Assembly (NCBI GenBank): GCA_015232165.1
Contig: JADGAE010000076.1
Span: 1 to 8,086, forward strand
Source: Nitrospirota bacterium
Lineage (GTDB): Bacteria; Nitrospirota; Thermodesulfovibrionia; Thermodesulfovibrionales; Magnetobacteriaceae
Reading direction: 5' to 3'
Length of the DNA stretch: 8,086 nucleotides
Below are positions 1 through 5,899 of this stretch, in pieces. Each line of letters begins with the position of its first letter. The stretch's first letter is position 1. The position numbers and the translations under genes are program-made. The notes under the pieces were generated by a model. The model ran no database searches. It was not told the DNA's origin and saw nothing but the letters and a program-made list of their open reading frames with translations.

Positions 1-1562
1 ACAACCCTGAACTTATCGGGCAATTTGGCGTGGGGTTTTATTCTTCCTTTATGGTAGCCGACAGTGTGACGGTTATCTCAAAGAGTGCCCTGACAGGGGA
101 CAACCCGGCCATCAAGTGGCAATCTGAGGCAAAGGGTGCCTTCGTCATCGATGACACCGAAAGGGAAACCGCAGGAACCGACATAATACTGCACATCAAA
201 AAGGAAGAGGAGAAATACCTCGACACATGGGAACTCAAAAGCCTGATCAAGAAGTACTCCGACTATATTGCACACCCTATCGTAATGGAGGTTGAAAAGG
301 AGACGGACAGCTCCATAGACAAGTCCCAAAAGGTCAAGGTCAAGGAAGACGAGGTCCTCAACTCCATGAAGGCCATATGGCTCAAGGACAAGGCCGATAT
401 AACCGAGGCCGAATACAATGATTTCTATAAACACGTATCCCACGACTTCACGGACCCCCTAAAGGTGATCCACTATAAGGCTGAAGGTACGTCGGAGTTT
501 ACGGCACTGTTGTACATCCCGGCGATGATCCCGTTTGACATCTACTTTGACAAGTTCAAGACCGGAACGGCTCTATACGTCAAACGCGTAAAGATCATGG
601 ACCACTGCGAGGAGCTCTTGCCCAAGTATCTACGGTTTATAAAGGGGGTTGTTGATTCCTCCGACCTGCCACTGAACGTATCCAGGGAGATGCTACAAAA
701 CAACCGCCAGGTGGATATCATAAATAAAAATGCGACCAAAAAGGTGCTTGACTCCCTTGCCGATATGATGCAAAAGGAGCCGGAAAAGTACGAGGAATTC
801 TTCAAGATATTTGGTAAGGTACTCAAGGAGGGAGTCCACTTTGATCTCAGCCGCAAGGAGGCCATCGCCGACCTGGTGCTGTTTAAGTCCATCAGGACAG
901 ACAAGGACAAGTTTACGACTATCAGGGACTACGTAGCCTCAGTCAAAGAGGGACAGGAGGATGTCTACTACATTACGGCACCGTCGGTTGAGGAGGCCAT
1001 GAGCTCTCCCTACATCGAGGCATTCAGGGACAAGGGCTACGACGTCCTGATCATGTCTGACGAGTTTGACGACATCATCTTCAACCTATTTGAGTACAAG
1101 GGCAAGAAGTTTAAGTCCGTGATCAAGGGCGACATCAAACTCGACAATAAAGAAGAGGCTGAGGAAAAAAAGGAGACAACCAAGAAGTTTAAAAAGCTCC
1201 TTGATATGATGCGCGACCGTCTTGCGGAGGAGGTCAAGGAGGTACGTCTATCGGGCAGGTTGAAGGACTCTCCCTGTTGTCTGGTCACCGACGACCACGC
1301 AATGGACCCGGCAATGGAGCGACTGTTTATGTCCATGGGCAAAGAGGTGCCAACAAGCAAGAGGATACTCGAACTCAACCCCACTCACCCGCTGATACAG
1401 GCAATGGAGAAAACCTTTAACGACAACGCCACAAGCGAAAAACTAAACGAAGGCATACGCCTGCTATACGACCAGGCCGTACTGCTGGAAGGTGGCAAGT
1501 TGAAGGACCCGGCGGCATTTACAAAGCTCGTTGCGAAACTCATGGCCGCAAACCTGAGCTAA
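1..1562 (+). CDS. htpG: Molecular chaperone HtpG (bacterial Hsp90), 5'-truncated by window edge
   Basis: Cytosolic ATP-dependent homodimeric chaperone of the Hsp90 family. The reading frame is already open at base 3 (NPELIGQFGVGFYSSF...), so the GTG at base 30 is an internal Val codon and not the start. About 519 codons are visible and roughly 115 N-terminal residues, with the ATP-binding Glu/Asn/Asp motifs, lie outside the window. Visible parts: the end of the GHKL ATPase domain (GQFGVGFYS, bases 18-44), the middle domain with the Hsp90 block LYVKRVKIMDHCEELLPKYL and the catalytic-loop Arg of NVSREMLQ (codon 684-686), then YYITAPSVEEAMSSPYIEAF, and the C-terminal dimerisation domain (LKDSPCCLV, MERLFMSMG, LELNPTHPLI). 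There is no eukaryotic MEEVD tail. It stops at TAA 1560-1562. The family call is secure. No functional tie to the downstream genes is apparent. Confidence 0.97.
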   Translation, partial: NPELIGQFGVGFYSSFMVADSVTVISKSALTGDNPAIKWQSEAKGAFVIDDTERETAGTDIILHIKKEEEKYLDTWELKSLIKKYSDYIAHPIVMEVEKETDSSIDKSQKVKVKEDEVLNSMKAIWLKDKADITEAEYNDFYKHVSHDFTDPLKVIHYKAEGTSEFTALLYIPAMIPFDIYFDKFKTGTALYVKRVKIMDHCEELLPKYLRFIKGVVDSSDLPLNVSREMLQNNRQVDIINKNATKKVLDSLADMMQKEPEKYEEFFKIFGKVLKEGVHFDLSRKEAIADLVLFKSIRTDKDKFTTIRDYVASVKEGQEDVYYITAPSVEEAMSSPYIEAFRDKGYDVLIMSDEFDDIIFNLFEYKGKKFKSVIKGDIKLDNKEEAEEKKETTKKFKKLLDMMRDRLAEEVKEVRLSGRLKDSPCCLVTDDHAMDPAMERLFMSMGKEVPTSKRILELNPTHPLIQAMEKTFNDNATSEKLNEGIRLLYDQAVLLEGGKLKDPAAFTKLVAKLMAANLS

Positions 1563-1570
1563 CGCCTATA

Positions 1571-1653
1571 AAGGGGTCATACGTGTATTTTACGTAGTCA
1601 AGGGGACCAGTCCCCCACTGAGCCGGGGGCGGCTCGCCCCTTGACCCCATTAT
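1571..1653. repeat. G/C-rich structured intergenic repeat, copy 1
   Basis: The element starts 8 bases after the htpG stop and is full of inverted repeats: GTCAAGGGG (1597-1605) with CCCCTTGAC (1637-1645); GGGGAC (1602-1607) with GTCCCC (1610-1615); GAGCC (1620-1624) with GGCTC (1631-1635); TACGT (1580-1584) with ACGTA (1592-1596). The last 17 bases, CCCCTTGACCCCATTAT (1637-1653), recur exactly at 4811-4827 in the second copy. No T-run follows the stem, so it is not a textbook intrinsic terminator, although RNA from this region would fold strongly and could end or protect the htpG transcript. It probably belongs to a dispersed repeat family of this genome. Confidence 0.7.
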
Positions 1654-1718
1654 TCTTAACCCTAATGTTCTAAATCTTTATGCTCCGTTATTTATAGTCC
1701 TGGACGGCAGTCTCCGAG

Positions 1719-1748
1719 TTGACATTGGTTTGGTCTATTTGTTACGAT
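1719..1748 (+). promoter_or_regulatory. Candidate sigma-70 promoter for the DUF4912 gene
   Basis: A perfect -35 hexamer TTGACA (1719-1724) is followed after 18 bases by TACGAT (1743-1748), which matches 4 of 6 bases of the -10 consensus. Transcription would begin near 1755, just before the ATG at 1763 and downstream of the alternative TTG at 1730. If the promoter is real it rules out the TTG start but leaves a very short leader. The -10 is weak, so this is tentative. Confidence 0.35.
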
Positions 1749-1762
1749 TAATCTTACCGGAT

Positions 1763-2326
1763 ATGGAAATGTGCCCAAAAGACAAAGTGGTGGATTCACA
1801 TACTATTGAGGTTTTTGCCTCAGAGGGTAGCCGCTACCCTATACAGGACGAGGTTGAGATACCATGTGGATATGACGTCAGCGAGGTGGTCGTGCTTCCG
1901 GTAAACAAGGACACTGTCTTTGTGTACTGGGATATAACCGTTGACTTCCTGAGACAGTGGCAGGGACAGGTGGGAATCTCAAACGCCAACCTCATCCTGG
2001 TTGCCTTTGAGCTATCCCCGGGACAGGCAAGGCACATCACCACATTTGACATCTCAACGCCATCGGGCAAGAGATACATAAACTGTCAGGGCGGATTTAA
2101 CCCCACAGTTGCCATCATAGGTGCCTTTAAGGGGGATGTGTTTTACGACATGCTCGTCTCACGCACGATCTACTACCCGGCGTACAGGCTGGAGGGCGTT
2201 TCCATTGATCTGACAGGCAACTTCTGCATCAGACGCAGCAGGTTGACAACAAAATCACCCGGCAGCCAAAAGTCGGAGTCATGGGAGTACACATTTAGCG
2301 GATCAAATGTGGAGAGACCATATTAG
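1763..2326 (+). CDS. DUF4912 domain protein, probable accessory of glycogen/alpha-glucan metabolism
   Basis: A protein of about 187 residues whose core matches my knowledge of the DUF4912 family: a segment reading VVVLPVNKDTVFVYWDIT (the family's 'L-P-x-D-P-x-W-x-F-x-Y-W-E/D' strand), then a beta-rich region with the aromatic stretch RTIYYPAYRLEG. There is no signal peptide or membrane segment, so it is probably cytosolic. The biochemical role of the family is not established. From memory, such genes recur beside GH57 glucan branching enzymes, as here, so a glucan-binding or accessory role is inferred. I chose ATG 1763 because the TTG at 1730 lies inside or before the candidate promoter; neither start has a good Shine-Dalgarno, and ATG 1769 is also possible. 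The last codons (FSGSNVER) fall in a 24-bp sequence that is repeated at 3105-3128, and the present ending PY-stop appears to be created at a cassette junction. Confidence 0.75.
   Translation: MEMCPKDKVVDSHTIEVFASEGSRYPIQDEVEIPCGYDVSEVVVLPVNKDTVFVYWDITVDFLRQWQGQVGISNANLILVAFELSPGQARHITTFDISTPSGKRYINCQGGFNPTVAIIGAFKGDVFYDMLVSRTIYYPAYRLEGVSIDLTGNFCIRRSRLTTKSPGSQKSESWEYTFSGSNVERPY
2295..2318 (+). repeat. 24-bp direct repeat, left copy (cassette boundary)
   Basis: This covers the final SGSNVER codons of the DUF4912 gene and a GGAGAG motif (2311-2316). It matches 3105-3128 at 22 of 24 positions, with differences at 2301/3111 (G/T) and 2308/3118 (T/C), at an offset of exactly 810 bp. The similarity stops abruptly after base 2318. 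Leftward it fades but stays partly visible at protein level in the same relative frame (Y-x-x-S-x-SNVER in both). Confidence 0.85.
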
Positions 2327-2878
2327 ACGTTTATATAATAGCCGGTCCCAACGGCAGTGGTAAGACAACCTTCGCGAAGGATTTTATGAATGTGCGTGGT
2401 CTGCAATACATAAATGCCGATGATATAGCCAGGGAGCTAAATCCACACGACGTGGATAGTGTGAGGATTAAAGCGGCAAGGCTCTTTTTTGCGCAGATCG
2501 ACAAGTGTATGGATGAAGGCGTATCCTTTATAATAGAGATTACATTGGCCGGTAAAAACTTTCTGAAGCTTGAAAGATTAAAGTCACTTGGCTACAGGGT
2601 ACATGATGATCTATATCTTCGTGGATGCCTCAGACGTATCTATCGAGAGGATTGTACGCAGGGTAAAGAATGGTGGACATCACGTCCCCGATGAGGATGT
2701 GGTACGAAGGTTTCACAGGAGCAGGCAGAATTTTTGGCATATCTACAGACAATTAGCCTTTAGATGGGAAATTATATATAATGGCGGGAAAGATTTTATA
2801 AAAGTAGCGGTAGGACAACAAGATGCTTACGATATAAAAAACGAACGGTTATTTGGGCTATTTAAGGAGTACATATAA
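2320..2878 (+). pseudogene. Zeta-toxin-like P-loop kinase, frameshifted and lacking a normal start codon
   Basis: Two overlapping frames together give one zeta-toxin-family (COG4185-like) protein of about 184 residues, near normal length. Frame A (open to 2694) carries the Walker A motif AGPNGSGKTTFA (2341-2376), INADDIAREL (2410-2439) and FIIEITLAGKNFL with the conserved Glu at 2536-2538. Frame B (effective from about 2606) carries MIYIFVD, RRVKNGGHHVP (GGH at 2672-2680) and RRFHRSRQNFWHIY, ending at TAA 2876-2878. Joining them needs one base skipped between about 2599 and 2612, after GYRVH. The Walker A frame opens after a TAG at 2296-2298 and has no ATG, GTG or TTG before the P-loop; the first ATG (2386) would omit it. 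Known zeta toxins phosphorylate the cell-wall precursor UDP-N-acetylglucosamine. With both lesions this copy is probably inactive. A sequencing error could explain the frameshift but not easily the missing start as well. There is a one-base overlap (TAATG) with the next gene. Confidence 0.8.
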
Positions 2879-3108
2879 TGGATGAAGAGACGCTTAAAGA
2901 ATTGAATGATCAGTTATCAGAGCATGAAAGAATAGGACAGGACGCGGTTAAAAAGGCTCAGGACGACCTGAGGAAAAAAGGTCTGCCAATTGTGTACTGT
3001 GAGGATCGAAAGATGTATTTTGAGATGCCTGATGGGACTGTCTTGTCCAGGGAGGATTACTATAGAATCTATGAGAACCCCAGGCCGCCTGTTGGTGTAT
3101 CCCGTTAG
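2878..3108 (+). CDS. Small hypothetical protein, possible antitoxin partner of the zeta-like gene
   Basis: A protein of 76 residues starting at ATG 2878, which overlaps the toxin stop as TAATG, behind a good Shine-Dalgarno (AAGGAG, 2864-2869, spacing 8). Translational coupling with the toxin is therefore likely. Residues 1-35 are charged and probably helical (TLKELNDQLSEHERIG... AQDDLRKKG). Residues 36-62 look like a beta hairpin (GLPIVYCEDRKMYFEMPDG). This resembles small proteins I know beside zeta toxins, with a helix followed by 'G-x-P-I-V-x-x-x-D-G-K', but I do not recognise a named family. The antitoxin role is inferred from position and size. The stop TAG (3106-3108) lies inside the right copy of the 24-bp repeat, so the last residues (about PPVGVSR) may derive from junction sequence and not from the original gene. 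It is intact although its upstream partner is broken. Confidence 0.6.
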   Translation: MDEETLKELNDQLSEHERIGQDAVKKAQDDLRKKGLPIVYCEDRKMYFEMPDGTVLSREDYYRIYENPRPPVGVSR

Positions 3109-3128
3109 CGTATCAAACGTGGAGAGAC
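3105..3128 (+). repeat. 24-bp direct repeat, right copy (cassette boundary)
   Basis: This is the second copy of the sequence at 2295-2318 (22 of 24 identical). Read in the same relative frame as the DUF4912 gene it encodes VSVSNVER followed by LSLS and a TGA at 3140-3142. That stop overlaps the GH57 ATG (3139-3141) as ATGA, so this copy looks like the original end of the DUF4912 gene. Its GGAGAG (3121-3126) is also the only Shine-Dalgarno-like motif ahead of the GH57 gene, at a long spacing of 12 bases. Confidence 0.85.
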
Positions 3129-3138
3129 TGTCCCTGTC

Positions 3139-4728
3139 ATGACAAAAGGCTACTGGCTGCCGGTGCTGCACAGCCACCTTCCGTTTGTAAAGCACCCGGA
3201 GTACGACTACTTCCTGGAAGAACACTGGCTGTTTGAGGCCATGACCGAGACCTACATCCCCCTCTTGATGATCATGAAGAGGATGGTGGATGAGGGGATC
3301 GACTTCCGGCTGACCGCGTCCATAACCCCCACGCTTGCAGAGATGCTGGCCGACGAGCACCTCAGACAACGGTATCTGAGACACCTGGACAGGCTCATAG
3401 AGCTGTCGGAACTGGAAATCAGGCGTCTGACCAACGACGGGAATTTTCTCCCACTGGCGCTATTTTATAATCAAAGATTCAGGGAGATTAAGGCGTTTTA
3501 TACGGACGACCTCGACTGTAACATCTTAATCGGCTACAAACACTTCATGCACCTGGGCAAACTCGAAATCATAACCTGTGGTGCAACACACGGCTTCTTG
3601 CCGCTGTTGAGCGTCAACCCGCAGGCCGTTGAGGTACAGATAGACGTTGCGGTGGAGGCTCACACTCGACACTTTAACAAACCACCAATTGGCATATGGT
3701 TGCCCGAGTGTGCCTACTACGAGGGGCTGGATGAGGTGCTCAAGAGGCACTCGCTACGGTACTTCTTCCTTGACACCCACGGGCTGACGGAGGGTAGTCC
3801 CTACCCAAAGTACAACGTGTATGCCCCCGTGTACACGCCGCATGGGGTGACTGCCTTTGCCCGCGACCCGCTGTCCTCACAGCAGGTGTGGAGCTCCAAG
3901 TCGGGCTACCCTGGGGACTTTGACTACCGCGACTTCTACAAGGACATTGGCTACGACCTCGACTTTGACTACATCAAACCATATATAAGCCCCGATGGTA
4001 TACGCGTCTTTACAGGCCTTAAGTACTACCGGGTCACGGGACCGGCAGATGACAAGCAACCCTACAGACCGGAGACGGCACTGAACAAGACCATGCTCCA
4101 TGCCGGGGACTTCTTTGCCAAGAGGTTCGGCCATATCCGGTCGCTATCGCGCGGGATGAACAGACCCCCGGTGATTGTCTCCTGCTATGACGCCGAGCTG
4201 TATGGCCATTGGTGGTTTGAGGGGCCGGAGTTCTTGTACCGCGTCTTCCGTGAGATTCACAACAGCAAGACGATAGAGGCCATAACCCCCCTTGAGTACC
4301 TGAGCAGACACCCGGATAACCAGGTGATCACTCCAAGCCCTTCTACCTGGGGGGACAAGGGCGGTTACGACGTCTGGCTCAACGACAAAAACGACTGGAT
4401 ATACAAGCACCTCTTCTCTATGGCTACAACAATGGTGAATCTGGCCAACAAGCACTACAACGAAACCAACCCCCTCACGATCAGGGTGCTCAACCAGTTG
4501 GTTAGGGAGCTGCTTCTGGGGCAGAGTAGTGACTGGGCGTTTCTGATAGCCACGGGAACGGCCTTACAGTACGGCGAAAAACGTACCAAAGAACACATCG
4601 CAAACTTCAACCGCCTCCTTGAAAGCTTTAAATCCAAACGCCTGGACATAACCCTCCTGCAATGGCTGGAACAAAAAAACTCCATATTCGAAGACCTCAC
4701 CTTCAAAGCCTTCGCAAGCAAACATTGA
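3139..4728 (+). CDS. Glycoside hydrolase family 57 1,4-alpha-glucan branching enzyme
   Basis: A 529-residue cytosolic enzyme that cuts alpha-1,4 glucan chains and rejoins them through alpha-1,6 bonds to branch glycogen-like polymers. Its length agrees with GH57 branching enzymes such as those of Thermus and Thermococcus (about 520-560). All five GH57 conserved regions are visible: HSHLPFVKHPE (residues 11-21), CGATHGFLPLL (147-157), GIWLPECAYYEG with the nucleophile Glu190, SCYDAELYGHWWFEG with the acid/base Asp351, and STWGDKGGYDVWLN (402-415). QVWSSKSGYPGDFDYRDFY (249-267) is the aromatic segment typical of the branching-enzyme subgroup. The C-terminal part is helical (DUF1957-type). I prefer ATG 3139: the protein begins MTKGYWLPVLHSHLPF, the usual N-terminus, and no better upstream start exists. 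The symbol glgB is commonly used for GH13 enzymes, so it is left empty. Hydrolytic alpha-amylase activity is a less likely alternative. Confidence 0.92.
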   Translation: MTKGYWLPVLHSHLPFVKHPEYDYFLEEHWLFEAMTETYIPLLMIMKRMVDEGIDFRLTASITPTLAEMLADEHLRQRYLRHLDRLIELSELEIRRLTNDGNFLPLALFYNQRFREIKAFYTDDLDCNILIGYKHFMHLGKLEIITCGATHGFLPLLSVNPQAVEVQIDVAVEAHTRHFNKPPIGIWLPECAYYEGLDEVLKRHSLRYFFLDTHGLTEGSPYPKYNVYAPVYTPHGVTAFARDPLSSQQVWSSKSGYPGDFDYRDFYKDIGYDLDFDYIKPYISPDGIRVFTGLKYYRVTGPADDKQPYRPETALNKTMLHAGDFFAKRFGHIRSLSRGMNRPPVIVSCYDAELYGHWWFEGPEFLYRVFREIHNSKTIEAITPLEYLSRHPDNQVITPSPSTWGDKGGYDVWLNDKNDWIYKHLFSMATTMVNLANKHYNETNPLTIRVLNQLVRELLLGQSSDWAFLIATGTALQYGEKRTKEHIANFNRLLESFKSKRLDITLLQWLEQKNSIFEDLTFKAFASKH

Positions 4729-4730
4729 TC

Positions 4731-4757
4731 AAAGGCAAAGACAAAAGACAAAAGATA
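4731..4757. repeat. Short tandem heptamer repeat (AAAGACA-like)
   Basis: Three bases after the GH57 stop there are four consecutive near-copies of one unit: AAAGGCA, AAGACA (one base short), AAAGACA and AAAGATA. It is purine-rich on the + strand and sits directly before the G/C-rich repeat element. It could be slippage-prone. No function is evident. Confidence 0.6.
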
Positions 4758-4763
4758 AGAAGT

Positions 4764-4827
4764 GGGGCGGCTCCGCCCCCCCCTCAGACCCCCCCTGCAA
4801 GGGGGCCAGCCCCCTTGACCCCATTAT
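4764..4827. repeat. G/C-rich structured intergenic repeat, copy 2
   Basis: There are two strong hairpins: GGGGCGG (4764-4770) with CCGCCCC (4773-4779), and CAAGGGGGC (4798-4806) with GCCCCCTTG (4809-4817). They are separated by a C-rich spacer and followed by TTGACCCCATTAT. The final 17 bases (4811-4827) are identical to 1637-1653. The GGGGCGGCTC and CAAGGGG(A/G)CCAG(T/C)CCCC modules also occur in copy 1, in the opposite order. It lies between the GH57 gene and the secretion operon, where it may insulate the two transcripts, but there is no convincing T-tract. Confidence 0.75.
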
Positions 4828-4861
4828 ACTGTTGTCATGCGTATTTTTTTATAACATACGA

Positions 4862-5389
4862 ATGAATAAGCCTATAGTCTTTCTATTGATTCTTTTGTTT
4901 ATAATCCGGTTTGGGGTGGTGCCTATGCACCAGAAGATTCAGGGCAAACGCGGTTTGTTGTCGGAGCTGCAAGCCACCTATGCTACCAAGCAAGAACTGA
5001 TGTGGCGGTATCTGGCCCTGGATGCAGAGGCGGACCCGGCAGTGGAGCAGGAACTGGCAACCCTCCTGTATCCCAAAGACGCCAACAAGACGGCAATCCA
5101 GACCGACCTGGTCAGGTCCATAACGGGGATGGCTGAAAAAAGGTCGCTGAATGTGTTAAACTTCCAGATGTTGGACGGCATTGAAGAGCCGATGTTGTCC
5201 GAGGCTGCAGTCTTAATAAGGGCCTCGGGGCAGATCAAGGCGGTCGTTGAGCTGTTGAAGGATATCTTAAGTGTGCGACCTATCCTGGCGGTAAGGGACG
5301 TTGAAATCAGCGGAGGTGGCAATACCTATACGGTTAAACTCATTGTTTCGGGTTACATTAGGAAGTCATTAGGGATTAGGAGGGATTAA
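4862..5389 (+). CDS. Type II secretion GspM/PilO-like inner-membrane protein
   Basis: A 175-residue bitopic inner-membrane protein. Residues 4-20 (PIVFLLILLFIIRFGVV) form one transmembrane helix after a short cytoplasmic tail. Residues 22-48 look coiled-coil-like, and residues 80-165 are consistent with the periplasmic ferredoxin-like fold of GspM/PilO (alternating helix and strand, e.g. AAVLIRASGQIKAVVELLKDIL, shown here in outline). Overall this is the GspM_b/PilO architecture. I took ATG 4862 because it puts the membrane helix at the N-terminus; the in-frame TTG at 4832 would add 10 residues, partly from the repeat border. The start has no clear Shine-Dalgarno. The gene heads a tight operon, with 2 bases before the gspC-like TTG. 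The expected partner GspL/PilN is not upstream. The family call rests on architecture and context, since sequence conservation is low. Confidence 0.68.
   Translation: MNKPIVFLLILLFIIRFGVVPMHQKIQGKRGLLSELQATYATKQELMWRYLALDAEADPAVEQELATLLYPKDANKTAIQTDLVRSITGMAEKRSLNVLNFQMLDGIEEPMLSEAAVLIRASGQIKAVVELLKDILSVRPILAVRDVEISGGGNTYTVKLIVSGYIRKSLGIRRD
5378..5384 (+). promoter_or_regulatory. Strong Shine-Dalgarno that fixes a TTG start
   Basis: AGGAGGG lies inside the last codons of the upstream gene, 7 bases before TTG 5392. It supports a TTG start for the gspC-like gene; the next in-frame ATG lies after the transmembrane segment begins. Confidence 0.8.
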
Positions 5390-5391
5390 TC

Positions 5392-5886
5392 TTGGCGGTA
5401 TTGCGACATACCCTGCTGTATGGCTTCAGGAGGTTCAAGTTTGATGCCTTAATCGTAGTCATCATTGTATCGGTCATGCCATTTTTCGTGGCGCGCTATG
5501 GCAAGACACCTATTACGGAGGGCAAGGTCGTTACGACTGACTCCACAAGAGGAGCGCAGGACAAGAGCCCGCTGGCTGGATTACTCCAACGTCAGGGCAG
5601 ACAATACGAACATCTCCCGATGCGCAACATATTCTCCCCCGATGGCAAATATGCCCCTGACACTGCCACTGCAGCAGCGCCTGCAAAGATTTATCGCCTT
5701 GTGGGGGTGTTAAACACCGGCGTAGTGCGGGCCGTGCTTATGGATAACACAGACACCCTCTACATATTAAAGGAGAAGGACAAGCTTGGCGACGGCAGAG
5801 AGTTGGCAGTCATCAAGAGACTGTCGGTGGTCTTAAGGGACAACGGCAGCGAGCAAGAGTTAAAGGTCTTTGACGTAAAGAGATAA
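5392..5886 (+). CDS. gspC: Type II secretion GspC-like (PilP-like) protein with HR domain
   Basis: A 164-residue protein starting at TTG with a strong Shine-Dalgarno. The cytoplasmic N-terminus is basic (RHTLLYGFRRFKF), followed by a transmembrane helix at 18-34 (FDALIVVIIVSVMPFFV). A flexible Ser/Thr/Ala-rich periplasmic linker contains MRNIFSPDGKYA (77-88), which matches the 'R-N-I/L-F' box preceding the homology region in GspC. Residues 99-163 form a small beta domain (YRLVGVLNTGVVRAVL ... LYILKEKDKLGDG ... ELKVFDVK) consistent with the HR domain, which in GspC contacts the N0 domain of the secretin. There is no C-terminal PDZ or coiled coil, so it is a short form, shorter than the roughly 270-300 residues of enterobacterial GspC and close in size to PilP. 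It lies immediately upstream of the secretin, as gspC usually does, with 13 bases between stop and start. Confidence 0.72.
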   Translation: MAVLRHTLLYGFRRFKFDALIVVIIVSVMPFFVARYGKTPITEGKVVTTDSTRGAQDKSPLAGLLQRQGRQYEHLPMRNIFSPDGKYAPDTATAAAPAKIYRLVGVLNTGVVRAVLMDNTDTLYILKEKDKLGDGRELAVIKRLSVVLRDNGSEQELKVFDVKR

Positions 5887-5899
5887 CGAGGTAGGATTA

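Noticed and set aside
30..32. GTG as the start of a short HtpG
   Set aside because: The frame is open upstream with conserved HtpG residues (NPELIGQFG), so this is an internal Val codon.
1597..1653. Intrinsic terminator for htpG
   Set aside because: The stems are strong but no U-tract follows, and the element is shared with another intergenic region in rearranged form, so it is better described as a repeat. Termination activity remains possible.
2599..2612. Programmed +1 frameshift joining the two halves of the zeta-like gene
   Set aside because: There is no slippery codon, in-frame stop or internal Shine-Dalgarno at the crossover. With the start also missing, ordinary decay or a sequence error is simpler.
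2295..3128. Insertion sequence or CRISPR-like array explaining the direct repeats
   Set aside because: There are only two repeat copies, no transposase, no terminal inverted repeats that I can see, and coding sequence fills the interval.
4815..4855. Promoter for the secretion operon (TTGACC with TATACT or TATAAC)
   Set aside because: The spacings are wrong (4 and 29 bases), and TTGACC belongs to the repeat itself. The real promoter of this operon is not evident.
4662..4865. Open frame of 67 codons spanning the GH57 end and repeat copy 2
   Set aside because: Its Pro-rich middle is simply the G/C-rich repeat translated, and it overlaps a well-supported gene in another frame.
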